Below are positions 1 through 8,980 of a stretch of DNA of 64,000 nucleotides, one piece after another; position 1 is the stretch's first letter, and each line of letters opens with the position of its first letter. A model generated the notes under the pieces. The model was given only the letters and a program-made list of their open reading frames with translations. It did not search any database and had not been told where the DNA came from. Position numbers and translations under genes: made by a program. The DNA comes from Gemmatimonadota bacterium (GTDB taxonomy: Bacteria > Gemmatimonadota > Gemmatimonadetes > Longimicrobiales > Gaopeijiaceae): positions 45,189 through 109,188 of the forward strand of contig JAJEBW010000005.1 of the NCBI GenBank assembly GCA_022822325.1. The letters are read 5' to 3'.

Positions 1-264
1 GTGGCGCAGGTGGTGCGGGCGGGCCGCGAGGCGGGGGTCGAGGTGAGCGCCTGCGGCGAGATGGCGGGGCGTCCCTCCGGGGCGCTGGCGCTGGCGGGGT
101 TGGGGGTGAAGGTTCTCTCGGTCGCATGGCCTTCGCTTCCCGAGATTCGGCGTCTGCTGCGCACCCGGCCGGCCGGCCGGATTCGCCAGGCTGCCGTCGC
201 CGCCCTCGCCGCGGAGGATGGCGATGGAGCGCGCCGGGCGCTGGCGGATCTGCTCGGGGACTGA
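1..264 (+). CDS. PTS enzyme I (phosphoenolpyruvate-protein phosphotransferase), C-terminal end
   Basis: This is the last 87 codons of a gene that begins left of the window; the frame is open at base 1. The segment reads EVSACGEMAG, which matches the enzyme I motif around the catalytic cysteine of the PEP-binding domain, followed by the family's terminal segment ending in a helix before the stop. Enzyme I takes phosphate from PEP and passes it to HPr. A nitrogen-type EIIA (ptsN) lies 7 kb downstream, so this may be the ordinary PtsI or the PtsP-type enzyme; the missing N-terminus (with or without a GAF domain) would decide. metK follows 69 bp later on the same strand. Confidence 0.85.
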   Translation: MAQVVRAGREAGVEVSACGEMAGRPSGALALAGLGVKVLSVAWPSLPEIRRLLRTRPAGRIRQAAVAALAAEDGDGARRALADLLGD

Positions 265-333
265 CGCTCGATTGCGGCGGCGGTTATCCTATGGGCCCCC
301 CGCATTCCCCCTTCGATCCCGCCGAGCAGACCA

Positions 334-1689
334 TTGTCCCGCCTCTTTACCTCCGAATCGGTCACCGAGGGCCACCCCGACAAGCTTGCGGACCAGATCT
401 CCGACGCCGTCGTCGATGCCATCCTGGCGAAGGACCCGGAGCAGGGTCGCGTCGCCTGCGAGACGCTGCTCGCGAAGGACCTGGTGATCGTGGCCGGCGA
501 GATACGCGAATCCACCGGCGATCGCGAAGAGTCCGGCGACTCCGGGCCCGGCAGGTCCATATCCGGCAAGTCCAGTTCCGGCGGCCCCAATCCCAACGAT
601 GACCGCGGTTGCGACAGAGCCGGGGAAGGGTGCGCCACCCGGATCGACGTCGTCGGGATCGTCCGCGAGACGCTGCTCGCCGTCGGCTACGACCGCCCCG
701 AGTATGGAATCGACGCAGCCGGCTGCAAGGTCCTGGTGGCGCTGCATGGCCAGTCGGCCGAGATCGCGGGCGCCGTGGATGCCAGGAAAGACGTGGATTC
801 CAGGAAAGAAAAGTCAACCGGCGCCGGCGACCAGGGAATGATGTTCGGCTACGCCTGCGACGACATCCCCGGGGTCTTCATGCCCGCCCCCATCGCCACG
901 GCCCACGCCCTGGTGCGGAGGCTGGCCGAGGTCCGCAAGTCGAACCGAATCCCCTGGCTGCGGCCCGACGGCAAGTCCCAGGTCACCTTCGAGTACGACG
1001 ACGATGGGGCGCCGCGGCGAATCCACACGATCGTGCTCAGCGCGCAGCACGACGAGGGCGTCGGCCTGACGACGATCGAGTCCGCGCTTGAGGAACATGT
1101 CATTCGCCCGGTCCTGGCCCGCGAGGAGTTCGCCCGCTTTCACACCGGTTGCGTGAAGTTCCGGATCAACACCAGCGGCGCATTCACCAAGGGCGGCCCC
1201 GACGCAGATGCGGGGCTCACCGGCCGCAAGATCATCGTCGACACCTACGGCGGCATGGGACGCCATGGCGGTGGCGCCTTCTCCGGCAAGGATCCCACCA
1301 AGGTGGATCGCTCCGGGGCCTACGCGGCGCGCTGGGCGGCCAAGAACATCGTCGCGGCGAAGCTCGCGCGGCGTTGCGAGGTGCAGCTCGCCTACGCGAT
1401 CGGCGAGGCCGACCCGGTACAGATCCGGGTGGACACCTTCGGCACCGCGGCCAGGGGGCTCGACGACCGCGCCATCAACGAGGCCGTCGGGAAGGTCTTC
1501 CGCTTCACCCCCGACGCGATTCGCGAAGCGCTGGAACTGAATGCCCCGATCTACGGACCCACCGCCGTCTACGGGCACTTCGGAAGAACGTCGCGGAGCT
1601 GCAACCGGGATGGCCGCGAACTTCGGCTCTTTGGCTGGGAGCGCACCGACCGGGTGGATCGACTGAAGGAGGCGCTGAAGGCGAGGTAG
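334..1689 (+). CDS. metK: S-adenosylmethionine synthetase with a low-complexity insertion
   Basis: This enzyme makes SAM from methionine and ATP. The TTG start gives MSRLFTSESVTEGHPDK, the family's conserved N-terminus with the ATP-site GHPDK at residues 13-17. GAGDQGMMFGY is near residue 164 and the glycine-rich GGAFSGKDPTKVD loop near residue 312. The product is 451 aa, whereas MetK is usually about 380-400 aa. Most of the excess lies between GEI (residue 56) and DVVGIVRETL (from residue 105). There the usual half-dozen residues are replaced by about 48 rich in Gly, Ser, Asp and Arg. The reading frame stays intact across it, so this is an insertion and not a frameshift. I saw no SAM riboswitch in the 69-bp upstream gap. 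Confidence 0.95.
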   Translation: MSRLFTSESVTEGHPDKLADQISDAVVDAILAKDPEQGRVACETLLAKDLVIVAGEIRESTGDREESGDSGPGRSISGKSSSGGPNPNDDRGCDRAGEGCATRIDVVGIVRETLLAVGYDRPEYGIDAAGCKVLVALHGQSAEIAGAVDARKDVDSRKEKSTGAGDQGMMFGYACDDIPGVFMPAPIATAHALVRRLAEVRKSNRIPWLRPDGKSQVTFEYDDDGAPRRIHTIVLSAQHDEGVGLTTIESALEEHVIRPVLAREEFARFHTGCVKFRINTSGAFTKGGPDADAGLTGRKIIVDTYGGMGRHGGGAFSGKDPTKVDRSGAYAARWAAKNIVAAKLARRCEVQLAYAIGEADPVQIRVDTFGTAARGLDDRAINEAVGKVFRFTPDAIREALELNAPIYGPTAVYGHFGRTSRSCNRDGRELRLFGWERTDRVDRLKEALKAR

Positions 1690-1864
1690 CCCGCTTTTCT
1701 CGCATCGGCAACGGGGTCGCGGCCAGAGCGGCGGCGGAGAGCCTTCGGGTTCCGGATATGTTGTGTTCCGGCGGCGGCTCTTTCATCTTGTGCCTTCCAC
1801 TTGTGCGCAACGATCCGCGTGTGCCGCGGCGCCCGAGCGCGGGCGGCCATTCCGGGAGGAGATC

Positions 1865-2368
1865 GTGATCGAGGTCAGCGTCCAGAGCCTCGCCTTCGAC
1901 AGGAAGGCCAACTCGCCGGTCGTGATCCTGCGGGAATCCGGCAGCGAGCGCATCCTTCCGATCTGGATCGGTCCGGGGGAGGCGAGCGCCATCGCCATGC
2001 AGATGGGAGGGATCTCCTTTCAGCGTCCACTCACCCACGATCTCCTGATGTCCGTGCTGGGGGGACTCGGGGGCACCCTCCAGCGGGTCCTCATCACGGG
2101 GGTCGAGGAGAGCACCTACTTCGCCGAGATGATCATCGACCGCGCCGGCGAGATGATCGCCATCGATGCGCGCCCCTCCGACTCGATCGCGGTGGCGCTC
2201 CGGGCCGAGGCGCAGATCTTCGCGGACGAGGCGCTGCTCATCGCGGCGGCCCCCGGACCGGCGCCGGCGGATCCGGAACCGGACGATGGGGAGGGGGTGC
2301 GCGGCGCGGCCCTGGAGGAGCGGTTGCGCCGGATGCACCCGGAGGATCTGGGACGATTCGAGAGCTGA
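1865..2368 (+). CDS. DUF151 / bifunctional nuclease family protein
   Basis: A compact acidic protein of 167 aa. The central part (PVVILRESGSERILPIWIG, then ASAIAM, THDLLM and RPSDSIAVALR) is the DUF151 signature; plant and bacterial members have been described as bifunctional DNase/RNase. The GTG at 1865 is chosen because a strong GGGAGGAG ribosome site sits just upstream and the family's N-terminus starts at this point. A longer in-frame start at 1763 would add an unrelated basic stretch. The C-terminus (from about residue 125) is Pro/Asp-rich and then helical. The next gene begins about 170 bp downstream on the same strand. Family assignment is firm; the role in this organism is unknown. 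Confidence 0.85.
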   Translation: MIEVSVQSLAFDRKANSPVVILRESGSERILPIWIGPGEASAIAMQMGGISFQRPLTHDLLMSVLGGLGGTLQRVLITGVEESTYFAEMIIDRAGEMIAIDARPSDSIAVALRAEAQIFADEALLIAAAPGPAPADPEPDDGEGVRGAALEERLRRMHPEDLGRFES

Positions 2369-2530
2369 GAACGATTCGAGCACCGGGATCGCTCCGGGGA
2401 GATCCGGGCGCGGCGGCCCCGGATCTGGATGCCGCCGGGCGGCGGCGTTGCCCGGGAACTCCTTCCGGAGGAACGAGCGGGACCGCGGGTTTCGCCCAGG
2501 CCGGCCGGCCCCGGCCCGGCGGCTCCCGGT

Positions 2531-2589
2531 GCGGCAAGTCGTTGCGACGCCGCGGTCTTGCGGTCCGGTTCGGCTGCGCGAGCGGGCGG
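2531..2589 (+). repeat. 59-bp dispersed repeat, copy 1
   Basis: Matches the reverse complement of 12001-12059 at 49 of 59 positions without gaps. It overlaps the TTG start and the first codons of the secreted-protein gene at 2542, so that gene's n-region is encoded by repeat sequence. Confidence 0.6.
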
Positions 2590-3699
2590 CGCCGGACATG
2601 GGGGCTCGTCGTTCACGCCCTGGTCCTCGTCCTCCTGTCCGCCCTCGCCCCCCCGCCCGCCCTTCCCCAGGAGCGGGGCGCCCTCGCGATCCACGGCGAG
2701 GTGCGAATCGGCGACCTCCCTGCGGACAGCGGCACCGTCGTCGTGCACCGCGTCTCCGCCTTCTCCTCGGGCGCGATCGACAGTGTGCGCGTCGGTGCCG
2801 GGGGACGCTTCTCCTTCACGATTCCCCCTGCGGGCCCCGGCGAGGAGAGCGATGTCTTCTTCGCCTCGATCCGCATCCAGGACATCCTCTACTTCGGCGG
2901 ACCGGTGACCGAGGCGGCCGATACGGTGGGCGTCTATCTCATTCAGGGCTGGCCGGCCGAGGGCGTGCGCGCCGACACCCGTCCGGTGATTCGGGTGCGC
3001 AACACCTTCCTGGAGCGCGCCGGGAGCGGGCCCGGCTGGTTCGTCGCCGACTACTTCGAGATCACCAACGCTACCCGCACCACCCTGATCGCAAGCGAAG
3101 AGGGCGCGACCTGGTCGCACTCCCTTCCCCCGGCCGCAACCGATTTCCGCGTGGGCGAGAGCGATCTTCCGGCGGGCGCGGCCTCCTTCAGCGGGGGACG
3201 GGTCCATGTCTCGGCCCCGGTTCAGCCCGGCGAAAGCCTCTACCTGTTGCGCTACCGGCTGCCCGGCGACGGCTTCACCCTTCCGATCGACGCAGGCACG
3301 GGATCGATGGAGCTGCTTGTCCGGGAGCCGGCGGGTCCGCTCCGGGTCGACGGTCTGGCGGCGGCAGGCCCGGTTGACATGGAAGACGGCACCTGGCGGC
3401 GCTTCGCCGGACGCGATCTGGCGGCCTCGGCGGTGGCGGTCGAGCCGGGCGAGGAGGTCCTGCACTCGCAGCCGATTCCCGCGGTGGCGGGCTTCCTTCT
3501 CCTTGCGCTGGCGGCGATCGGCGCCCTTCTGCTCCTGCGCGGCGGGGGAAGAGTCCGGGCGCGGGGGACGCGGGACCGGCAGAGTCTCCTCCTTGAGATC
3601 GCGCGCCTCGATGAACGGTGGAGCCGGGGCGATCTGGAGAGGGACCGGTACGAGCGCCGCAGGGGCCGGCTCGTGAACGCCCTGGGGGAACGGGATTAG
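2542..3699 (+). CDS. Secreted/membrane-anchored protein of unknown function
   Basis: About 385 aa. The N-terminus has an Arg-rich n-region and a hydrophobic signal (VVHALVLVLLSALA). A long extracytoplasmic beta-rich region follows, with the look of a carboxypeptidase-regulatory or transthyretin-like fold at its start. A single membrane helix (VAGFLLLALAAIGALLLL) sits near residue 320, then a short basic cytoplasmic helix (LLLEIARLDERWSRGD, ending in YERRRGRL) like the tails of CcmI/SHOCT-type proteins. TTG 2542 is the only usual start codon that keeps the signal peptide. That start lies inside a 59-bp sequence repeated near 12001-12059. recO follows after 12 bp, so the two are probably co-transcribed. 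I do not recognise the family. Confidence 0.7.
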   Translation: MRRRGLAVRFGCASGRRRTWGLVVHALVLVLLSALAPPPALPQERGALAIHGEVRIGDLPADSGTVVVHRVSAFSSGAIDSVRVGAGGRFSFTIPPAGPGEESDVFFASIRIQDILYFGGPVTEAADTVGVYLIQGWPAEGVRADTRPVIRVRNTFLERAGSGPGWFVADYFEITNATRTTLIASEEGATWSHSLPPAATDFRVGESDLPAGAASFSGGRVHVSAPVQPGESLYLLRYRLPGDGFTLPIDAGTGSMELLVREPAGPLRVDGLAAAGPVDMEDGTWRRFAGRDLAASAVAVEPGEEVLHSQPIPAVAGFLLLALAAIGALLLLRGGGRVRARGTRDRQSLLLEIARLDERWSRGDLERDRYERRRGRLVNALGERD

Positions 3700-3711
3700 C
3701 GGAGGCCGAAT

Positions 3712-4491
3712 GTGACCCGGGTGACGACGGCGGCGATCCTCCTGCGCAGCAGTCCCTGGTCCGAGAGCAGCCGCGTTCTCCGATTCTACGCGCGCGAGTT
3801 GGGGCTGGTGGCGGTGATGGGGAGGGGGGTGCGGCGGGCCGCATCGAAGGGACGGGGCGCGATCGGCGTCTTCACCGAGGGAACGGCGGTGGTGGCGGTG
3901 CGGCCGAACCGCGAGTTGCAGACGCTCTGCGAGTTCGCTCCGTCGCGAGCGCATCTGGGTCTGGCGCGCGATTTCCGGCGGCTGGCGGGGGCGTCGGTCG
4001 CGGCGGAGCTGGTGCTGCGCCATGCCGGCCAGGAATCCCACTCGGTCCTCTACGATGTTCTCGCGCAAGGGCTTGAGCGCCTGGAGGAAGCCGAGGCGGA
4101 AGGCATCGTCGGCGAGGCGCTGGCGCTGGGCTGGTGGACCGTCGGGCTCCTGGGGTTCGGTCCCGAGCTCGATGCCTGCACCTGTTGCGGCGCGAAGGTG
4201 GAAGCGCAGGCGATGGCGCGCTTCGATGTGGAGGCGGGGGGAGTCCGCGATCCCGAGTGCGGCCCGCCTCCCGGAACCCGCCGGATCGGACCGGGGGCCC
4301 GTCGTCAGTTGGCGACCTTTCTGCGCGGCGAAGTCCCCGCCGACCTCCGCCGCCCCGCCGCCCACCTCTCCCTCCTGCACGACTTCGTCACCGTCCACAT
4401 GCTCGGGGGCCGCCGTCTGGAGTCCTTCCGCTTTCTCGAATCCGGCCGCGCCCTGGCCCGGGGCCGCTTTGTCGCCGAGGGCCGCCGCTGA
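3712..4491 (+). CDS. recO: DNA repair protein RecO
   Basis: RecO loads RecA with RecR at gaps and anneals single-stranded DNA. The 259-aa product begins with the typical OB-fold N-terminus (AILLRSSPWSESSRVLRFYAREL and on through GRGVRR). Its C-terminal half contains the zinc-binding-like cysteines CTCCG (near residue 158) and one more Cys in DPEC (near residue 182). GTG 3712 follows a GGAGG site at 3701-3705. The stop TGA shares its last base with the selB ATG (TGATG at 4489-4493), so the two are translationally coupled. Length and motifs fit the family. Confidence 0.93.
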   Translation: MTRVTTAAILLRSSPWSESSRVLRFYARELGLVAVMGRGVRRAASKGRGAIGVFTEGTAVVAVRPNRELQTLCEFAPSRAHLGLARDFRRLAGASVAAELVLRHAGQESHSVLYDVLAQGLERLEEAEAEGIVGEALALGWWTVGLLGFGPELDACTCCGAKVEAQAMARFDVEAGGVRDPECGPPPGTRRIGPGARRQLATFLRGEVPADLRRPAAHLSLLHDFVTVHMLGGRRLESFRFLESGRALARGRFVAEGRR

Positions 4492-6407
4492 TGTCCCGCC
4501 TTCCCGCGGCCTCCGCCAGCCTGATCCTCGGCACCGCCGGCCACATCGATCATGGCAAGACCTCGTTGGTGCGCGCGCTGACCGGGGTCGACACGGACCG
4601 CCTTCGCGAAGAGAAGGCCCGCGGAATCACCATCGAACTGGGGTTCGCCCCCTGGAGGCCCGCCGCCGACTGCGCCTTCGGGATCGTCGATGTGCCCGGC
4701 CACGAGGGGTTCGTGCGAACGATGGTCGCGGGCGCCACCGGGATGGATGTCGTTCTGCTCGTGGTTGCGGCCGACGAGGGGGTGATGCCGCAGACGCGGG
4801 AACACCTGGCGATCGTGCGGCTCCTGGGGGTGAGGGCGATGGTGGTGGCGGTGACGAAGGCCGACCTCGTGGACGACCCGGAGTGGCTCGAGCTGGTCGT
4901 CGAGGATGTCCAGGGTCTCCTGGAGGGGACGCCGTACGGCGATGCGCCCGTCCTCCCGGCCTCGATCCACGACCCCGGCAGCCTCGCCGATCTTGCGGCC
5001 GCGCTGGTTCGGTGCGGCGCCCGCGCCCGCGCGCGACAGTCCGACGATCTCTTTCGGCTCCCGGTGGATCGCGTCTTCGCGGTGGAGGGCGCCGGGACCG
5101 TCGTCACCGGGACGCTCTGGTCGGGGTCGGTCGCGCGCGGCGGCACGGTCCGGATCCTGCCGGGGGGTGGGGAGGCGCGGGTGCGCCGGGTCGAGCTTCA
5201 TGGCCAGGCGGCGGCGGAGGCGCGCGCGGGACAGCGGACGGCGCTGGCGCTGACCGGCGCGGTGGTGCGGCGGGGACGGATCGCGCGCGGCGATGTGCTC
5301 GTCGCCGATCCGGCCTGGACTCCATCGATGATGCTCACCGTCGAGATCGCCGCCCTGGACGGGACCGGTTGGCGACTGGAGGAGGGCCAGCGGGTGCGCG
5401 TTCACCTGGGCACGGTCGAGGTCATGGCGAGGCTGGCGCTCTTCGGCGCCGAAGAAGTGGCGCCGGGCGAGAGGGCGCGGGGACAGTTGCGGCTGGAGGG
5501 GCCGGTCGTGGCCCGCTGCGGCGACCGCTTCGTCATCCGGTCCTGGTCCCCCATGACGACGATCGCCGGGGGCGTGGTGCTGGAGCCCTCGCCGCGCAAG
5601 CGCAAGAGAGTTTCGGCGACCGAGCTGGATGCGCTGAAGGCGCTGGCGCGGGGCGGCGAAGATGCGGTGGGCGGAGCGGTGGCGCTGGCGGGGTGGGAGG
5701 GGCTGCAGCGGGGGGAGGCGGGGGTGCGCGCGGGCTGGACCGGTACGACGGCCGCCCTTCCGGCCACCCTCCCCTTCATTGCCGGCCACCTCTTCGACCC
5801 GGCGATCGTTGCCCGGGCCGAGGCGCGCATCCTGGCCGCGGTGGACCGCCATCACCGGACTCGCCCGCTCGACGCCGGGGCGCCGCTGGCCGCGCTGCGC
5901 AGCTCCCTTCCCGCGCAGGCGCGCCCGGGGCTGGCCGACGGGGTCGTGGCCGGGCTGGCGGAGCGGGGCCGTCTGGTGGTCGAGGGCAAGGCCGCGCGTC
6001 TTCCCGGCTTCGAGGCCGCGCTCTCGCCGGTGGAAGAGAGGGTGGCGGTCGGCATCGAGGCGATCCTGGCGCGGGCCGGGTTGCAGGGGCCGTCGACCGA
6101 CGAGCTGGCGGCCGGGGCGGAGGCGTCCCGCGAGACGGTGCTGGCAGTGCTGGACTTCCTTGCCCGCCGCGGCCGGATCCGGTTGTTGGGGGACGCCTTC
6201 TGGGTCGCGGCCACCGAGCTCGAGGGGGCGGCCGCGCGGGTGGCGGCGGGGCTGGGGGGGCGGGAAGGACTGGGTCCGGCCGACTTCCGCGAGGTCCTGC
6301 CGCTCACTCGCAAACATCTGATCCCCCTCCTTGCCCACCTCGATGGACTGGGCGTCACCGAACGCACCGCCGAGGGTCGCAGCGTCGCCGCCGGTCCCCC
6401 GCGCTGA
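4491..6407 (+). CDS. selB: Selenocysteine-specific elongation factor SelB
   Basis: SelB is an EF-Tu-like GTPase that carries selenocysteinyl-tRNA(Sec) to UGA codons marked by a SECIS hairpin. The 638-aa product has the P-loop GHIDHGKTS (17-25), the switch region around RGITIELGF (44-52), DVPGHEG (67-73) and TKAD (122-125). Translation-factor beta-barrel domains follow, and the C-terminal half (from about residue 370) consists of winged-helix repeats, which in this family bind the SECIS RNA. The ATG at 4491 is set by the conserved N-terminus and overlaps the recO stop. A selenocysteine tRNA gene at 45486-45582 supports a working system. No selA or selD is visible in this window. Confidence 0.95.
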   Translation: MSRLPAASASLILGTAGHIDHGKTSLVRALTGVDTDRLREEKARGITIELGFAPWRPAADCAFGIVDVPGHEGFVRTMVAGATGMDVVLLVVAADEGVMPQTREHLAIVRLLGVRAMVVAVTKADLVDDPEWLELVVEDVQGLLEGTPYGDAPVLPASIHDPGSLADLAAALVRCGARARARQSDDLFRLPVDRVFAVEGAGTVVTGTLWSGSVARGGTVRILPGGGEARVRRVELHGQAAAEARAGQRTALALTGAVVRRGRIARGDVLVADPAWTPSMMLTVEIAALDGTGWRLEEGQRVRVHLGTVEVMARLALFGAEEVAPGERARGQLRLEGPVVARCGDRFVIRSWSPMTTIAGGVVLEPSPRKRKRVSATELDALKALARGGEDAVGGAVALAGWEGLQRGEAGVRAGWTGTTAALPATLPFIAGHLFDPAIVARAEARILAAVDRHHRTRPLDAGAPLAALRSSLPAQARPGLADGVVAGLAERGRLVVEGKAARLPGFEAALSPVEERVAVGIEAILARAGLQGPSTDELAAGAEASRETVLAVLDFLARRGRIRLLGDAFWVAATELEGAAARVAAGLGGREGLGPADFREVLPLTRKHLIPLLAHLDGLGVTERTAEGRSVAAGPPR

Positions 6408-6680
6408 CCTTCTCGCCATTGCCGGCCGCGCTCCCGCATCCCTTCGGCGCCGGCGCTTCCGGTCCGCTCCGCAACGGTGCAGCGGCGCCCCATGCAACTC
6501 CCGGGCGGGTCCGGGTGTCCTATGGAACGAAGTCGGCGGCGTCCGCTCGGCCCCTGCGGCATTCGGCTTGACTTCCGCCGCCCTCCGCCGGTATTGTGAG
6601 GGCGAACGCGCGGTCGATCCCTGCCGGAGCCTCCGCGGATCCCGCCACGAGCCACCACAGCCTGGAGGGACATTCGTACC
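6408..6680. other. Intergenic gap after selB
   Basis: About 270 bp with no convincing gene. It ends in a ribosome-binding site GGAGGG at 6664-6669 that serves the next gene. No clear promoter or terminator was recognised. Confidence 0.5.
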
Positions 6681-7148
6681 ATCGCTACCGAACGGCACGC
6701 GAGACGGGCGGCGCTTCGCCCGTTCATCCTGCTCGCCGCCGCGTTGTTCGCTCTGACCGCTCCGGGGAAGGCCCAGGAACCGCCTCCCGGCAGCGAGGAG
6801 CAGGCCGCCGGTTTCCGGCTTGAGCAGAACTACCCCAACCCCTTCAATCCCGAGACGCGCATCCCCTTCGAGTTGACCGATGCGCTCTTCGAGGACGGCG
6901 AAGCGGTGACGGTGTCGATTCGCATCTTCAACATCCTGCAGCAGTTCGTCGCCGCGCCGGTTGCGCTGGGCTACGGAGGCGGCGAAGGCCTGCGGATGCT
7001 GCAGTTGGAATACACCGCGCCGGGCCGCTACGAAGCCTGGTGGGACGGGCGCGACCGCAATGGCAACCAGGTCGCGTCGGGGGTGTACTTTGTCCAGATG
7101 GTGGTGAACGACCAGGCCGTGATGCGCAAGATGTTCGTCACCAAATAG
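6681..7148 (+). CDS. Small secreted protein with a FlgD-Ig-like / secretion-tail domain
   Basis: The mature part carries the signature QNYPNPFNPETRIPFEL near the start, a WWDGRDRNGNQVASGVYF strand pair, and ends in MRKMFVTK. This is the FlgD-Ig-like (type IX secretion tail-like) module that normally sits at the C-terminus of large surface proteins; here it stands alone after a signal peptide. The signal peptide (ARRAALRPFILLAAALFALTAPGKAQ) has no ATG, GTG or TTG in front of it after the upstream stop at 6597. The first usual start codon, TTG 6744, would cut through the hydrophobic core. I therefore place the start at ATC 6681 or ATT 6672, behind GGAGGG (6664-6669). The start is uncertain; the domain call is good. 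The gene converges with ptsN. Confidence 0.7.
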   Translation: MATERHARRAALRPFILLAAALFALTAPGKAQEPPPGSEEQAAGFRLEQNYPNPFNPETRIPFELTDALFEDGEAVTVSIRIFNILQQFVAAPVALGYGGGEGLRMLQLEYTAPGRYEAWWDGRDRNGNQVASGVYFVQMVVNDQAVMRKMFVTK

Positions 7149-7226
7149 GTCGATTCCTCGCGCCGCTTCCCGCGCCACCCTCGCGCGCGACCGAAGCGAA
7201 CGGTCAGGACGCGCGGTCCCCGCCGC

Positions 7227-7679
7227 TCACATTCCCCGCGCCTCCAGGAGGGTGAGGAATTCCTCCGCGGTGTTCAAACCCTCCAGCCGTTTCCGGGTCG
7301 CGGGATCGCGCACGAAACGGGCCACCGTGCCGAGGACCGGCAGGTACTGGCCCGACACTTCGTCCGGCGGCGCGACAATCAGGAAGAAGTGGGAGACCGG
7401 CAGTTGGTCGGTGGCGCCGAACTCGATTCCCCCGGGCCGGCGTCCGTAGGCGAGTTGCAGCCGCCTCACCGCGAGCGAGCGACAGTGGGGGACCGCGATT
7501 CCGCGTCCGATGCCGGTGGATCCGAGCGCTTCCCGCCGCCTGAGGGCGCGCAAAAGGGATGCCCGGTCGCGTTCATCGAGGTGGAAGAGCCCCACCAGCG
7601 CACCGAGGATCTCGTCCCGGGAATCGCCGGCCAGATCCAGGTGGACCCGCCTGGCGCTGAGAAAGTTCCGGAGCAGCAT
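7227..7679 (-). CDS. ptsN: PTS nitrogen-type EIIA (PtsN-like)
   Basis: A single EIIA domain of the fructose/mannitol/Ntr class, 150 aa. GRGIAVPHCRS contains the phosphorylated histidine (His65). FLIVAPPD and a helical C-terminus ending in EEFLTLLEARG complete the fold. In the Ntr system this protein takes phosphate from NPr and regulates potassium transport and other targets instead of moving sugars. No EIIB or EIIC gene is nearby, which favours a regulatory role. The gene is on its own on the minus strand, convergent with the small secreted protein and divergent from dus, with 173 bp in between. Confidence 0.88.
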   Translation of the reverse strand: MLLRNFLSARRVHLDLAGDSRDEILGALVGLFHLDERDRASLLRALRRREALGSTGIGRGIAVPHCRSLAVRRLQLAYGRRPGGIEFGATDQLPVSHFFLIVAPPDEVSGQYLPVLGTVARFVRDPATRKRLEGLNTAEEFLTLLEARGM

Positions 7680-7852
7680 CCGCCGAAGGTACGCGCCGCC
7701 GCGCCGGTTGAAAAGTCCGGGCGGAAGGGGCGCTGCCCGGGCCGAAGTGGGAACGTTCCCCCGGCAGAGCGGAAGACGTCCCCTTCCGGAAGCTGTTCGG
7801 CCGACGCCCGAAAGTCCGCTGGCAGCGCCCCCGCGGGATGTTAGGTTGAGGA

Positions 7853-8980
7853 ATGAAACGCCTTCCCATTCCCGTCCCGGGCGACCCCGCCACCCCCCTC
7901 CTCCTGGCCCCCCAGGCGGGCGTCTCCGAGTCCCCCTTCCGGAGGCTCTGCCGCCACTTCGGCGCCGATGTCGTGCTCACCGAATTCGTGAGCGCCGAGG
8001 GAATCGTCAGGGGAAATCCGCGCACCCCGCGCTATCTTCGCTTCGACGACGAGGAGCGGCCGATCGGCGTCCAGATCTTCGGGGCCGACCCGGTTGCCAT
8101 GAACGAGGCGGCGGCGTTGGTGACCGAGAGCTACGCGCCCGATTTCATCGACATCAACTTCGGCTGTCCGGTCAAGAAGGTCGTGAAGCGCAATGGAGGA
8201 TCGGGTTGCCTGCGCGATCTGGGGCTGGTGGGGCGAATCGTCGAGGCGGTCGTGCGCGCAACCCCTCTTCCGGTCACCGCCAAGATCCGCTCCGGCTTCG
8301 ACGAGGCGACGCGCGATCCGGTCGCGATCGGAGAGGTCTGCGAGACTTCCGGCGCCCGGATGGTGACGCTGCATCCCCGCACCCGCGCCGACATGTACGG
8401 GGGGCACGCGCGGTGGGAGGAGATCGCCGCGCTGGTGGCGGCGCTCCGCATTCCGGTGATCGGAAACGGCGATGTGCGGTCGGGGGAAGACACCCTGCGG
8501 ATGAAGCGCGAGACCGGCTGCGCGGCGGTGATGATCGCGCGCGGATCGCATGGGGCGCCCTGGCTCTTCCTCCAGTCGCGGGCCGCGCTGAATGGCGACG
8601 GCCCGGTCCCGGAGCCGGACTTGCGGACGCGGTTCGCGATCTGTCTGGCGCATGCGCTGAGCGCGGTGGCCTGGGAGAGAGACCGGCGAAAGGGAGCGCG
8701 CGACTTCCGCAAGCATCTGGGATGGTACACTCGCGGGGTCCCCGAGGGGCGGGCGCTGCGCCAGCGGCTCTTTCGGGTGGAGGAGCTGGAGGAGGTGGAA
8801 ACGGTCCTGGGAGAATACCTGGCGGATCGAGCGGAGGGGTTGCGTTCGGTCGCGGCCGCGTTATCATTACCGTCGCCCTGGGGGCGAAACGGCTTCGACG
8901 TGTCTGGCAATCTCGAGGCTGCGTGCCGAGGTCCGGGGGCCTCGCAAAAACTCCGGAAAAACCACAAATGCCAACACTGA
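7853..8980 (+). CDS. dus: tRNA-dihydrouridine synthase (DusB-like), 3' end overlapping ssrA
   Basis: This is an FMN-dependent enzyme that reduces uridines in the tRNA D-loop. APQAGVSESPFRRLCRHFGAD is the Dus N-terminus. INFGCPVKKVVKRNGG holds the catalytic Cys (about residue 105), and HPRTRADMYGG and the phosphate-binding GNGDV and RG segments follow. The conserved domain ends near residue 335, but no stop occurs until 8978-8980. That stop lies inside the tag-encoding part of ssrA, so about 34 C-terminal codons (ending KNHKCQH) are simply tmRNA sequence read in another frame. The 375-aa length exceeds the usual 320-350 aa. The start follows a good match to the conserved N-terminus. Confidence 0.92.
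   Translation: MKRLPIPVPGDPATPLLLAPQAGVSESPFRRLCRHFGADVVLTEFVSAEGIVRGNPRTPRYLRFDDEERPIGVQIFGADPVAMNEAAALVTESYAPDFIDINFGCPVKKVVKRNGGSGCLRDLGLVGRIVEAVVRATPLPVTAKIRSGFDEATRDPVAIGEVCETSGARMVTLHPRTRADMYGGHARWEEIAALVAALRIPVIGNGDVRSGEDTLRMKRETGCAAVMIARGSHGAPWLFLQSRAALNGDGPVPEPDLRTRFAICLAHALSAVAWERDRRKGARDFRKHLGWYTRGVPEGRALRQRLFRVEELEEVETVLGEYLADRAEGLRSVAAALSLPSPWGRNGFDVSGNLEAACRGPGASQKLRKNHKCQH
8840..8867 (+). promoter_or_regulatory. Candidate sigma70 promoter for ssrA inside dus
   Basis: TTGCGT at 8840-8845 and TATCAT at 8862-8867 are separated by 16 bp. The tmRNA 5' end inferred from the acceptor stem is 8880, 12 nt after the -10, so a short leader would be removed by RNase P. The position within dus is expected because there is no gap between the genes. 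Confidence 0.45.

Noticed and set aside
265..333. SAM riboswitch before metK
   Set aside because: The gap is 69 bp and shows none of the conserved riboswitch core; no terminator-like structure is seen.
2116..4398. Very long open frames antisense to real genes, here and at 4305-7178, 17416-20775, 30633-32759 and 36265-38409 on the minus strand
   Set aside because: In GC-rich DNA, frames opposite coding genes stay open. Their translations are Arg/Gly/Pro/His-rich with no domains, while the opposite strand encodes recognisable proteins.
8881..8980. A domain in the dus C-terminus
   Set aside because: The last 34 codons are the tmRNA 5' part in another frame; no Dus homology extends there.
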